Shown: positions 8,097 through 16,514, numbered from the stretch's first letter. The stretch is DNA of 64,000 bases from Rathayibacter sp. VKM Ac-2857 (GCF_013205025.1 NZ_JABMLE010000001.1:1550001-1614000); one strand, 5' to 3'. Notes: generated from the sequence alone by a model not told the origin. Numbers and translations: made by a program.

Positions 8097-9182
8097 TCAG
8101 GACTTGCCGCGGGCGGCGAAGCGCTGCTGCAGCAGGACGGCGGCGACGATGATCGCGCCCTTCGCGACGGCCTGGGCCGAGGTCGACATGTTGTTCTGCG
8201 TGAAGACGTTGGTGAGGGTCGTGAAGATCAGGACGCCGAACACGGTGCCGACGATGGTGCCGCGGCCGCCGGCGAGCAGGGTGCCGCCGACCACGACCGC
8301 CGCGATGGCGTCGAGCTCGTACAGCTGGCCGTGGGTCGAGGTGCCGGCCGTGGTGCGGGCGAGCATCATCACCGCGGCGATGCCGGCGGTGAGCCCGGCG
8401 AGGCCGTAGACGTACATGGTGTGCCGGCGGACCTTGATGCCGGCGAGGCGGGCCGCCTCCGGGTTGCCGCCGACCGCGATGGTGCGGCGGCCGAAGGTGG
8501 TGCGGTTGAGCAGGATCCAGCCGGCCACCGCGACGACCACGAAGATCAGCACGAGTACGGGGATTCCGAGCACGTCGGCGCGGAAGAAGTCGAGGAACGG
8601 GGTGACCGTGACGATCTGCGTCTGCCGGTTCGAGATCAGCTCCGCGAAACCGCGGGCGGCGACGAGCATCGCCAGCGTCGCCATGAAGGCGACCACGCGG
8701 CCGTAGGCGATCAGCGCCCCGTTGATCAGTCCGCAGACCAGGCCCACCAGCACCGCGGTGAGCACGATGACCAGCCAGGAGGTGTTGGCCGCGTAGTACT
8801 GGGTGGAGACGGTGCTCGCCCAGACCGTCGCGAGCCCCATCACCGAGCCGACCGAGAGGTCGATGCCGCCCGAGGTGATGACGAAGGTCATGCCGATGCT
8901 GAGCACGCCGATCACGGCGGCCAGGCGGAGGATCGTCAGCACGTTGTCGACGCTGGCGAACCGCTCCCCCGCGGTGGCGAACCCGACGATGCAGAGGATG
9001 ACCAGCGCGAGCACCAGGCCCACGTTCCGGCCGAGCGAGCCGCCCATGATCCCGCGGAGCCCGGAGCGCGCGTCCTTCGGCGTCCCGCCGCTCGGCCCTC
9101 CCGTCGCGGCCGAGGCGTGACGTCCGGCGTCCTCCTGCGGACCGCCGATCGACGGTGACGCGGTGTCGAGCTGTCCGCTCAC
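8097..9182 (-). CDS. Sugar ABC transporter permease (RbsC family)
   Basis: 361 residues. The GTG start at 9182 overlaps the stop of the ATPase gene (GTGA), which indicates translational coupling. A hydrophilic N-terminal tail of about 45 residues precedes the membrane part, longer than usual for RbsC. The hydrophobic segments and the BPD_transp_2 signature stretches SIGMTFVITSGGIDLSVGSV, AYGRVVAFMATLAMLVAARG, VGGNPEAARLAGIKV and AAVVVGGTLLAGGRGTIVGT are typical. It forms the membrane channel of the importer with the proteins encoded at 9179-10744 and 6862-7962. Confidence 0.92.
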   Translation of the reverse strand: MSGQLDTASPSIGGPQEDAGRHASAATGGPSGGTPKDARSGLRGIMGGSLGRNVGLVLALVILCIVGFATAGERFASVDNVLTILRLAAVIGVLSIGMTFVITSGGIDLSVGSVMGLATVWASTVSTQYYAANTSWLVIVLTAVLVGLVCGLINGALIAYGRVVAFMATLAMLVAARGFAELISNRQTQIVTVTPFLDFFRADVLGIPVLVLIFVVVAVAGWILLNRTTFGRRTIAVGGNPEAARLAGIKVRRHTMYVYGLAGLTAGIAAVMMLARTTAGTSTHGQLYELDAIAAVVVGGTLLAGGRGTIVGTVFGVLIFTTLTNVFTQNNMSTSAQAVAKGAIIVAAVLLQQRFAARGKS

Positions 9183-10744
9183 GCTGCACTTCCTTCCATG
9201 ACGAGATCGAGCACGCGGTGCTCGTCGATCGAATCGGCGGGGCCCTCGTGGACCACGGCGCCGTCGGAGATCACGAGCACTCGGTCCGAGAGCCCGAGGA
9301 CCTCGCCGATCTCGCTGGAGACCACGAGCACGGCGGCGCCGTTGGTCGCGAGGTCCCGGATCAGGGTGTAGATCTCGGCCCGCGCTCCGACGTCGACCCC
9401 GCGGGTCGGCTCGTCGAGCAGCAGCACGCGGCAGCCGCGCACCAGCCAGCGCGCGAGGAGCGCCTTCTGCTGGTTGCCGCCGGAGAGCGTGCGGGCGTCG
9501 CGGTCGACGCCGTGCGGGCGGAGGTCGAGCGCCACCGCCTGGTCGGCCGCCGCCGCGCGCTCGGAGCGCTCGTCGAGGAAGCCGCGCTTGGCGAAGCGAT
9601 CGAAGGTCGAGAGGGTGATGTTGCGGTAGACCGGCTCGTCCAGGAGCAGGCCCTGGCTCTTGCGCTCCTCCGGGCAGAGGCCGATGCCGGCGTCGACCGC
9701 GGCGGTGACCGAGCCGGCCCGCAGGCGCTTGCCCGCCACGCTGACCGTGCCGGTGCTGGCGCGGCGCGCCCCGTAGATGGTCTCCAGGATCTCGGAGCGG
9801 CCGGAGCCGACGAGCCCCGCGAGGCCGACGACCTCGCCGGCGCGGATCTCGAGCGAGACGTCGGCGAACGAGCCGCGCAGCCCCAGGTTCTCCACCTTCA
9901 GCAGCGTCTCGGCCTCGGTCGCCACCTCGGGGCGGTCCGGGAAGACGTACTCGACGGCGCGGCCGGTCATCAGCGTGATCAGCTTCGAGGTCGGAGTGTC
10001 GGCGACCGCGAGGTTCTTCGCGACCGTCGCGCCGTCCTTGATGACGGTGATCCGATCGCCGATGGCGCGGATCTCCTCCAGGCGGTGCGAGATGTAGACG
10101 ATGGCGACGCCGTCGGCGGTGAGCTGGCGGACCACGTGGAAGAGGTTCTCCACCTCCTCCGAGTCGAGCACCGCGGAGGGCTCGTCCATGATGATGACCC
10201 GCGCGTCGTGCGAGAGGGCCCGCGCCATCTGCACGATCTGCTTGCCGGCGGCGGAGAGGCTGCCGACCTCGCGGTGCGGGGCGATCTCGGGGTGGCCGAG
10301 GCGCTGCATCAGCTCGCGGGTGATCTTCGCGGCCTTCGAGCGGGCGGTGAAGCCGCCGCGGGAGAGCTCGTGGCCGAGGTAGATGTTCTCGGCGACCGAG
10401 AGGCCGTCGACGACGTCCAGCTCCTGGTACATCGTGGCGATGCCGAGCGCGAGGGCGGCCGTCGGCGACGGGATCGTGACGACCTTCCCGTCCACGAGGA
10501 TCTCGCCCTCGGTGGGCTGGTGGGCGCCGGCGAGCGTCTTGATGAGCGTGGACTTGCCGGCCCCGTTCTGGCCGAGGAGGCAGTGCACCTCGCCGGGGCG
10601 GACGTCGAGGTCGACGCCGTCGAGGGCTCGTGCTCCGGGGAAGATCTTGACGATGCCGCGCATCTGCAGAAGCAGTTCTGACGCGGTGTCCTGAGTGCGG
10701 GAAAGAGGCTGAGCGGCGATGCTGCCGGGGTCTGCGGTGACCAT
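9179..10744 (-). CDS. Sugar ABC transporter ATP-binding protein with two ABC domains (RbsA family)
   Basis: 521 residues. ATG at 10744 has no ribosome site and lies 7 bases after a -10 box, so a leaderless mRNA is likely. Domain 1 (~25-240) has Walker A GQNGAGKST, signature LSAAGKQ and Walker B VIIMDEPSA. Domain 2 (~270-515) has the degenerate Walker A GLVGSGRSE usual for RbsA-type proteins, signature LSGGNQQKA and Walker B VLLLDEPTRGVD. It powers the importer formed with the two downstream gene products and is the first gene of that operon. Confidence 0.93.
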   Translation of the reverse strand: MVTADPGSIAAQPLSRTQDTASELLLQMRGIVKIFPGARALDGVDLDVRPGEVHCLLGQNGAGKSTLIKTLAGAHQPTEGEILVDGKVVTIPSPTAALALGIATMYQELDVVDGLSVAENIYLGHELSRGGFTARSKAAKITRELMQRLGHPEIAPHREVGSLSAAGKQIVQMARALSHDARVIIMDEPSAVLDSEEVENLFHVVRQLTADGVAIVYISHRLEEIRAIGDRITVIKDGATVAKNLAVADTPTSKLITLMTGRAVEYVFPDRPEVATEAETLLKVENLGLRGSFADVSLEIRAGEVVGLAGLVGSGRSEILETIYGARRASTGTVSVAGKRLRAGSVTAAVDAGIGLCPEERKSQGLLLDEPVYRNITLSTFDRFAKRGFLDERSERAAAADQAVALDLRPHGVDRDARTLSGGNQQKALLARWLVRGCRVLLLDEPTRGVDVGARAEIYTLIRDLATNGAAVLVVSSEIGEVLGLSDRVLVISDGAVVHEGPADSIDEHRVLDLVMEGSAA

Positions 10745-10751
10745 GCGTAGG

Positions 10752-10780
10752 AAGCTACAGCGACTTAAGTCGCGGGTCAA
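10752..10780 (-). promoter_or_regulatory. Promoter with palindromic operator in the spacer, driving the importer operon
   Basis: On the minus strand a -35 TTGACC (10775-10780) and a -10 TAGCTT (10752-10757) are separated by exactly 17 bases. The perfect 14-bp palindrome GCGACTTAAGTCGC (10760-10773) occupies most of that spacer. The -10 is 7 bases from the ATG at 10744, so transcription should begin at or next to the start codon. A regulator bound to the palindrome would block RNA polymerase. The regulator is not encoded next to it. Confidence 0.65.
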
Positions 10781-11087
10781 CCAAAAGTTCTGAGTCGTTT
10801 CGAAGGAGATCCGGGCAATCGTCCAGCGCGTCGAAACGCTTCCGTCATCCGCGTCAGACCGGGGATCCGCGGGTTTACGCGACATCTGGCGGCGTGTCGC
10901 GGGACGGTTCTGGACACGACGTCTCGTGATGGAGCGCTCTCCGAGCCTATGAATCGGCGTGCGGGTGCAACCCGATCGTGACCTTCGCACCTGCGCTCGG
11001 CGTCGCGGCCGCCTCCCACTCCGTAGAAAGAGCTGGCCAAGTCGAGCGCGGGCGTGGGAGGGTCGACCCGCCGACGAAAGGACGACG
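10781..11087. other. Divergent intergenic region
   Basis: About 300 bases between the importer promoter and the Gfo/Idh gene. Apart from the ribosome site of the plus-strand gene (AAAGGA, 11077-11082), I see no gene, terminator or clear plus-strand promoter. It is somewhat less GC-rich than its surroundings. Confidence 0.4.
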
Positions 11088-12275
11088 ATGTCGAACGACC
11101 GAGCCCTGCGCGTCGCGATGGTGGGGACCGCCTTCATGGGCCGCACCCACTCGCACGCCTGGCGCACCGCCCCCCGCTTCTTCCCGCTGCCGCTGCGGCC
11201 CGAGCTGGCCGTGCTGGTGGGCACCGACCCGCAGCGGACCGCCGAGCGCGCCGAGACCCTCGGCTGGAGCGAGTCGTCGACGGACTGGCGCGCGGTGATC
11301 GCCCGCGACGACATCGACCTCGTCGACATCTGCACCCCCGGCGACACCCACGCCGAGATCGCGATCGCCGCCCTCGAGGCCGGCAAGCACGTGCTCTGCG
11401 AGAAGCCGCTGGCCAACTCCGTCGAGGAGGCCGAGCGGATGGTCGCCGCGGCGGCCGCCTCGGGCCGCGTCGCGATGTGCGGCTTCAGCTACCGCCGCAC
11501 CCCCGCGCTGGCGCTGGCCAAGCGCTTCGTCGACGAGGGCCGGCTCGGCGCGATCCGCCACGTCCGGGCCCAGTACCTGCAGGACTGGCTCAGCGACTCC
11601 GAGGCCCCGCTGACCTGGCGCCTCGACGCCGCGAAGGCCGGCTCGGGCGCGCTCGGCGACATCGGCGCGCACATCATCGACAGCGCGCAGTGGCTGACCG
11701 GCACGCCGATCACCTCCGTCTCGGCCGTGCTGCGCACCTTCACCACCGAGCGCCCCGTGCTCGCCACGCAGTCGGGCCTCGGCGGCCGCGCGGAGGAGGG
11801 CGCCGCGCGCGGCCCCGTGACCGTCGACGACGCCGCCGCCTTCACCGCCTCCTTCGAGGGCGGCGCCCTCGGCGTGTTCGAGGCGACCCGCGTCGCCACC
11901 GGCCGCAAGAACGCCAACCGCATCGAGATCAACGGCGAGACCGGCAGCATCGCCTTCGACTTCGAGCGGATGAACGAGCTCGAGTACTACGACGCCCGCG
12001 ACCCCGAGGACGCCCAGGGCTTCCGCACCATCCAGGTCACCGAGCCGTCGCACCGCTACATGGCGGCCTGGTGGCCCACCGGCCACGGCATCGGCTACGA
12101 GCACCTCTTCACCCACCAGGTCGTCGATCTCGTCGAGGCCATCGCCGCCGGCACCCCCGCCACCCCCACCTTCGCCGACGCCCTCGAGGTCCAGCGCGTC
12201 CTCGCCGCCGTCTCGACGAGCGCCGCGAACCGCTCGGAGTCCACCCCCGTCCAGCGCGGCACCGGCCCGGTCTGA
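11088..12275 (+). CDS. Gfo/Idh/MocA family oxidoreductase
   Basis: 395 residues. ATG at 11088 follows AAAGGA at 5 bases; the in-frame upstream extension is not supported. The N-terminal Rossmann fold shows VAMVGTAFMGRTHSHAW, and the family's EKP motif is in HVLCEKPLANSVEEAERM (Lys is the usual catalytic residue). The C-terminal alpha/beta dimer domain has GDIGAHIIDSAQWLTG and NRIEINGETGSIAFD. These cytoplasmic NAD(P) enzymes oxidise or reduce sugars, inositols and sugar-like molecules. Divergent transcription from the sugar importer at 10744 suggests it processes the imported compound. Substrate not identifiable. Confidence 0.9.
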   Translation: MSNDRALRVAMVGTAFMGRTHSHAWRTAPRFFPLPLRPELAVLVGTDPQRTAERAETLGWSESSTDWRAVIARDDIDLVDICTPGDTHAEIAIAALEAGKHVLCEKPLANSVEEAERMVAAAAASGRVAMCGFSYRRTPALALAKRFVDEGRLGAIRHVRAQYLQDWLSDSEAPLTWRLDAAKAGSGALGDIGAHIIDSAQWLTGTPITSVSAVLRTFTTERPVLATQSGLGGRAEEGAARGPVTVDDAAAFTASFEGGALGVFEATRVATGRKNANRIEINGETGSIAFDFERMNELEYYDARDPEDAQGFRTIQVTEPSHRYMAAWWPTGHGIGYEHLFTHQVVDLVEAIAAGTPATPTFADALEVQRVLAAVSTSAANRSESTPVQRGTGPV

Positions 12276-12310
12276 CGCCGGCCGGCACCGCGCCCGTCGC
12301 CGCGGAGCAG

Positions 12311-12335
12311 ATTTCCCAGCAGCCTGCTGGGAAAT
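12311..12335. terminator. 25-base near-perfect palindrome after the Gfo/Idh gene
   Basis: ATTTCCCAGCAG and CTGCTGGGAAAT are exact inverted arms of 12 bases around a single C. It lies 36 bases past the stop codon. It most simply acts as a terminator, but its near absence of a loop and AT ends also fit a protein-binding operator for the next gene. Confidence 0.5.
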
Positions 12336-12444
12336 TGAGTGATCCTCCGCGCTCTTCTTTCTCCGGCGCGATGAGCGCGTCGAGTGGCGAACGGTTCCGA
12401 GAGTGCAGCGTCCCCGGCGCAGCACGGAGTGCCAGGCTGGGGCG

Positions 12445-13083
12445 ATGCGCCGGCGAGGGAGTTCTGCGGTGGCCGTCGCGGTCGTCGCGTTGCTGCTGGG
12501 CGGCTGCGTCGAGGCGGAGTCCGGGCCGGCCGCGGTCGGCGCCGGCGGCGTCGCGGACGGCACCTCGGCGAGCGTCTCCGCCGCGGGGACCGTCGACGTC
12601 GCCTACCAGCGGCAGGGCGACTTCGCGGTCGTCGTCGCGCTCGACTGCTCGGCCTGCTCCGGGACCGTCACCGTGTCGGCGCCCGGGCGCAGCACTCCCG
12701 TCGGCGAGGCCGCGGCGGGGACGGAGTCGGCCTGGCTCCTCGAGACCGTCGCGACCGACCCCGTCGACCAGTCGCTCCTCGTGCAGACCGTCGGTCACTG
12801 GACGCTCACCCTGCGGAGCTGGAACGACCTGCCCGAGGTCTCCGGCGAGCAGTCGGGCAGTGGATCGGCGGTGCTCGCCTTCTCGGACCACGTCGACAGC
12901 CTCGACGTCGCCTACGGACCGGCGAGCAGCGAGGACTCGCTCTCCGGCCGCGTCCTCGGCACCGACGGCACCCGGCAGACCTTCGGCGACACCACCGCCT
13001 TCGCCCGCGTCGTCGACGCCACCCTGCCCGGCGTCGTCGCGATCCGCACCGACGGCGCCTGGACCCTCACCCCGACCCCCTGA
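12445..13083 (+). CDS. Putative lipoprotein of unknown function
   Basis: 212 residues. ATG at 12445 gives a compact signal peptide MRRRGSSAVAVAVVALLLGG followed by Cys, a lipobox (LLGGC), so a membrane-anchored extracellular lipoprotein is expected. The mature part is beta-rich, with strands such as VDVAYQRQGDFAVVVALDCS and WTLTLRSWNDLP and a single CSAC pair that could form a disulfide. It looks like a galactose-binding or pre-peptidase-like beta-sandwich, but I do not recognise the family. Only a GGGG precedes the start. It is a separate unit between the Gfo/Idh gene and a family A repeat. Confidence 0.7.
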   Translation: MRRRGSSAVAVAVVALLLGGCVEAESGPAAVGAGGVADGTSASVSAAGTVDVAYQRQGDFAVVVALDCSACSGTVTVSAPGRSTPVGEAAAGTESAWLLETVATDPVDQSLLVQTVGHWTLTLRSWNDLPEVSGEQSGSGSAVLAFSDHVDSLDVAYGPASSEDSLSGRVLGTDGTRQTFGDTTAFARVVDATLPGVVAIRTDGAWTLTPTP

Positions 13084-13105
13084 CGCCCGCGCGCCCCGTC
13101 GCGCT

Positions 13106-13168
13106 CCGCGAGATGCCACTTGTGAGCACGACACGCCGCGGAACCCGTGCACAAGTGGCATCTCGCGG
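13106..13168. repeat. Family A palindromic repeat, copy 2
   Basis: The same 16-bp arms as the copy at 618, 23 bases after the lipoprotein gene. The core is ACACGCCGCGGAACC; the inner arm bases differ from the other copies. Confidence 0.9.
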
Positions 13169-13233
13169 GAGCGGTCGGCGGGGGCGCCCCGGGGGCTTCG
13201 CCTCGTGAGGCGATCCTGCGCCATACTTCGGGG

Positions 13234-13551
13234 ATGAGCAAGAAGATTGACGCGGCGCATCGCGCCCTGGTAGCAGCCCTCGACAAGCACGCCGGACTCG
13301 TCGGCGACAAGTCGTCGAAGCCGAGCAAGGTCGCGCGCGCCGCGTCCGAGCTCCGCGCCGCGACGAAGGCCTACTCGGCGCTCGTCTCGGCCCGCACCGG
13401 CACCTCGAGCCCGTTCGCCGACCTGGCCGACCCTCGTCTGGACCAGCCGACCATCGCCTCCCTCCGGGCCGAGCGCGACGCGATCGCCGCGCGCCTCGCC
13501 AAGCACGAGGCGCTGGCGGCCGAGTCGGACGACCAGGCCCTCGCGGGCTGA
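13234..13551 (+). CDS. Small conserved-type hypothetical protein with coiled coil
   Basis: 105 residues, Lys/Ala/Glu-rich, predominantly helical: MSKKIDAAHRALVAALDKHA near the start and a heptad-like SLRAERDAIAARLAKHEALA near the end. No signal peptide or membrane segment. There is no ribosome site; CATACT ends 6 bases before the ATG, which would fit a leaderless transcript. No function can be assigned. Confidence 0.65.
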   Translation: MSKKIDAAHRALVAALDKHAGLVGDKSSKPSKVARAASELRAATKAYSALVSARTGTSSPFADLADPRLDQPTIASLRAERDAIAARLAKHEALAAESDDQALAG

Positions 13552-13627
13552 CCCTTCTCCCCCGCTCCCTCCCCCGCGGAAGTCGCCGTGTTACGGCCGT
13601 GTTTCGCGTGCCCGGCGACGCCTTGCG

Positions 13628-13710
13628 TACCGTGGTCCCCGGGATCCGCGCAGTCGCGGCGTCGTGCGACCGGAGGCCGGTCGCAGCGCCGGCGGTGACC
13701 AGCACCGCCG
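13628..13710 (+). promoter_or_regulatory. metQ leader: possible -10 box and two tandem hairpins
   Basis: A TACCGT (13628-13633) could be a -10 element; no good -35 is seen. The predicted leader then has two hairpins in tandem: 7-bp stem GCGACCG/CGGTCGC (13666-13684) and 8-bp stem CGGCGGTG/CACCGCCG (13690-13710). I could not match them to a known SAM riboswitch class. They may act in regulation or mRNA stability. Confidence 0.35.
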
Positions 13711-13754
13711 AGCGTGGACGCCGCCCGGATCCTCTCCACGGAAGGATCCACCGC

Positions 13755-14636
13755 ATGTCCCTGCGCCGCACACTCCTCGCGACCACCGCGATCGCCGCCT
13801 CCGCCCTCCTCCTCGCCGGCTGCTCCTCGGCCGCGGGCGCGGGCGACGACACCGTCCGCATCGGCGTGGTCGGCGCGGGCGACCCCTACTGGGCGACCTA
13901 CGAGCAGGCCGCGGAGGACGCGGGCATCGACGTCGAGATCGTCGACTTCACCGACTACAACCAGCTCAACCCCGCGCTGACCGAGGGCGAGATCGACCTC
14001 AACCAGTTTCAGCACCTGGTCTACCTGGCGCAGTACAACACCTCGGCCGACGCCGACCTCGTGCCGATCGGCGCGACCGCGATCTACCCGCTCGGCCTCT
14101 ACTCGACCCAGTACGACAGCGTCGAGGACATCCCCGAAGGCGAGAGCGTCGCCGTCCCGAACGACGTGACCAACCAGGCCCGCGCGCTCCTCGTCCTCCA
14201 GTCGGCCGGCCTGATCGAGCTGACGGACGGCGGCACCGCCTTCTCCGGCCTCGACGACATCGACACCGACGCCTCGAAGGTCACCGTCACCGCGCTCGAC
14301 GCGGCGCTCGTGCCGACCTCGCTCCCGGACGTCGCCGCCGCGGTCGTCAACAACGACTACCTCGCGGGCGCGGGCCTCGAGGCCACCGACGCCCTCGCGC
14401 AGGACGACCCGAGCGACCCGAGTGCGGTGCCCTACGTCAACGTGTTCGCCGCCCGCGCGGACGACGCCGAGAACGAGACCTACCTCAAGCTCGTCGACGT
14501 CTACCAGACCTCGCAGGACGTGCTCGACGGCGTCTCCGAGCAGTCGGGCGGCACCGCCGTCTTCGCGACGACCCCCGCCGCCGAGCTGCAGTCGACCCTC
14601 GCCACGGTCGAGGCCGACGCCTCCGCCCAGGGCTGA
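13755..14636 (+). CDS. metQ: Methionine ABC transporter substrate-binding lipoprotein MetQ (NlpA family)
   Basis: 293 residues. ATG at 13755 follows GAAGGA at 8 bases. The lipobox is LLLAGC (residue ~23). The NlpA/MetQ fold is clear: VRIGVVGAGDPYW, DYNQLNPALTEGEIDLNQFQ, IGATAIYPLGLYS, VAVPNDVTNQARALLVLQSA and the late NVFAARADDAENE. It captures methionine or a related compound for MetNI. It is followed after a tandem-repeat spacer by metN and metI in the usual Q-N-I set. Confidence 0.92.
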   Translation: MSLRRTLLATTAIAASALLLAGCSSAAGAGDDTVRIGVVGAGDPYWATYEQAAEDAGIDVEIVDFTDYNQLNPALTEGEIDLNQFQHLVYLAQYNTSADADLVPIGATAIYPLGLYSTQYDSVEDIPEGESVAVPNDVTNQARALLVLQSAGLIELTDGGTAFSGLDDIDTDASKVTVTALDAALVPTSLPDVAAAVVNNDYLAGAGLEATDALAQDDPSDPSAVPYVNVFAARADDAENETYLKLVDVYQTSQDVLDGVSEQSGGTAVFATTPAAELQSTLATVEADASAQG

Positions 14637-14669
14637 GCCGCCCCTCCCCCGCCGCGACCCCGCGGCCCG

Positions 14670-14739
14670 GCAGTGCCCGACCCCAGCAGTGCCCGACCCC
14701 AGCAGTGCCCGAACCAGCAGTGCCCCGACCAGCAGTGAA
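14670..14739 (+). repeat. Short tandem repeat between metQ and metN
   Basis: Four and a half direct units of GCAGTGCCCGACCCCA (16, 16, 15, 15 bases and a partial fifth). The last, partial unit runs into the ribosome site of metN. No stem is formed. It may have grown by replication slippage and spaces the two genes. Confidence 0.85.
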
Positions 14740-14748
14740 GGAAGCGCC

Positions 14749-15780
14749 GTGCCGCTCATCCGCCTCGCCGACGTGAGCAAGGTCTACCCGCCGCTCGCGC
14801 GCGGCGCTTCCGCCCTGACCGCCGTGGACGGCGTCAGCCTCGACATCGAGGCCGGCGACGTCTACGGCGTGATCGGCTACTCCGGAGCCGGCAAGAGCAC
14901 GCTCGCGCGCCTGATCAACGCCCTCGAGCCCGCCACCGGCGGCAGCATCGAGATCGACGGACACGAGATCGTCGGCCTGCCCGAGCGCGAGCTGCGCCGG
15001 CTGCGGCTCGGGATCGGCATGATCTTCCAGCAGTTCAACCTCTTCGGCTCCAAGACCGTCGAGCAGAACGTCGCCTACCCGCTGCAGGTCGCCGGCACGC
15101 CGCGCGCCGAGCTGCGCAGCCGAGTCGACGAGATGCTCCGCTTCGTCGGCCTCTCGGACAAGGCCCGCAGCCACCCCGAGCAGCTCTCCGGCGGCCAGAA
15201 GCAGCGCGTCGGCATCGCCCGCGCCCTCGCCGCCTCGCCCCGCATCCTGCTCGCCGACGAGGCCACCAGCGCCCTCGACCCGGACACCACGGGCGAGGTG
15301 CTCGCGCTCCTGCGCCGGATCAACGAGGAGCTCGGCGTCACCATCGTCGTCATCACGCACGAGATGGACGTCGTCCAGCAGCTCGCGACGAAGGTCGCCG
15401 TGATGGAGGCGGGCCGCATCGTCGAGCGCGGCCTCGTCTTCGACGTCTTCTCGGCCCCGCGGGAGGCGGTCACCCGCCGCTTCGTCTCCACGGTCGTGCG
15501 CACGGTGCCCTCGCGGGAGGAGGCGTTGGTGCTGCGCGAGCGCCACCCCGGCCGCCTCGTCACGCTGTCCTTCTCCGACGGCTCCGCCTCGCAGGGCGAG
15601 GTCTTCGCCGAGATCGCGCAGGCCGGCGTGCCGCTCGAGCTCGTCTACGGCGGCATCACCGACGTGCGAGGTCGCGCCTTCGGCCACCTCACCGTCGCCC
15701 TCGACGCGTCCGACGACGTGGTCGAACCGCTGCTGGCCCGCCTCGGCGCCCGCGTCGCCCTCACGGAGGTGCCCCGATGA
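14749..15780 (+). CDS. metN: Methionine ABC transporter ATP-binding protein MetN
   Basis: 343 residues. The GTG start at 14749 is preceded by AAGGAAG. The ABC domain (1-250) has Walker A GYSGAGKST, Q-loop MIFQQFNLFGSKT, signature LSGGQKQR, Walker B ILLADEATSALD and a switch His in VITHEMDVV. Residues ~265-343 form the C-terminal NIL ligand-sensing domain characteristic of MetN, which inhibits uptake when methionine is plentiful in the cell. The stop overlaps the metI start by four bases. Confidence 0.95.
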   Translation: MPLIRLADVSKVYPPLARGASALTAVDGVSLDIEAGDVYGVIGYSGAGKSTLARLINALEPATGGSIEIDGHEIVGLPERELRRLRLGIGMIFQQFNLFGSKTVEQNVAYPLQVAGTPRAELRSRVDEMLRFVGLSDKARSHPEQLSGGQKQRVGIARALAASPRILLADEATSALDPDTTGEVLALLRRINEELGVTIVVITHEMDVVQQLATKVAVMEAGRIVERGLVFDVFSAPREAVTRRFVSTVVRTVPSREEALVLRERHPGRLVTLSFSDGSASQGEVFAEIAQAGVPLELVYGGITDVRGRAFGHLTVALDASDDVVEPLLARLGARVALTEVPR

Positions 15781-16436
15781 ACGAGCTCATCCCGCTGCTG
15801 CCCCAGCTCGCCGAGGCGACCGGCGAGACCCTCTACATCGTGGCCTTCAGCCTGCTCTTCGGCGGGCTCGGCGGCCTGCTGATCGGGCTCGGACTCGCCG
15901 TCACCCGCGGTGGCGCGCTCTACGCCAACCGGTTCGTCTTCGGCCTGCTGAACGTGATCGTCAACGTCTTCCGGCCGATCCCGTTCATCATCTTCATCGC
16001 CGCGGCCCAGCCGCTCGCCCGCCTGGTGGTCGGCACGGGCATCGGCACCGACGCGATCATCTTCACGCTCTCGCTCGCCGCGGCCTTCGGCATCGGGCGC
16101 ATCGTCGAGCAGAACCTGCTGACCGTGCAGCCCGGCGTGATTGAGGCCGCCCGCTCCGTCGGCGCGAGCCGCTTCCGGATCGTCCGCACCGTGCTGCTGC
16201 CGGAGGCGCTCGGTCCGCTGATCCTCGGCTACACCTTCGTCTTCGTCGCGATCATCGACATGTCGGCCGTCGCCGGCTACATCGGCGCCGGCGGCCTCGG
16301 CACCTTCGCGATCCAGTACGGCTACCGCCAGTTCGAGCCCGTCGTCACTTGGGCCGCGGTGCTCGTCATCATCGTGATCGTCCAGCTCGTCCAGCTGCTC
16401 GGCAACGTCCTCGCCCGCCGAGTCCTCCGCCGCTGA
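15777..16436 (+). CDS. metI: Methionine ABC transporter permease MetI
   Basis: 219 residues, about five membrane segments. ATG at 15777 overlaps the metN stop (ATGA). The EAA loop that contacts MetN is VIEAARSVGASRFRIVRTVL. FRPIPFIIFIAAAQPLARL and SAVAGYIGAGGLGTFAIQYG are typical of MetI. It forms the channel of the MetNIQ importer. Confidence 0.95.
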   Translation: MNELIPLLPQLAEATGETLYIVAFSLLFGGLGGLLIGLGLAVTRGGALYANRFVFGLLNVIVNVFRPIPFIIFIAAAQPLARLVVGTGIGTDAIIFTLSLAAAFGIGRIVEQNLLTVQPGVIEAARSVGASRFRIVRTVLLPEALGPLILGYTFVFVAIIDMSAVAGYIGAGGLGTFAIQYGYRQFEPVVTWAAVLVIIVIVQLVQLLGNVLARRVLRR

Positions 16437-16451
16437 CCCCCTGCCCCCCCG

Positions 16452-16514
16452 CCGCGAGATGCCACTTGCGTACACGACACGCCGCGAAACGCGTACCCAA
16501 GTGGCATCTCGCGG
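16452..16514. repeat. Family A palindromic repeat, copy 3
   Basis: Starts 16 bases after the metI stop. Same 16-bp arms; inner arm bases are GCGTAC on the left and GTACCC on the right. It may double as the metI terminator. Confidence 0.9.

Noticed and set aside
13580-13754. Looked for a SAM riboswitch upstream of metQ
   Set aside because: Hairpins are present but none of the conserved SAM-I, SAM-II or SAM-IV core sequences could be matched.
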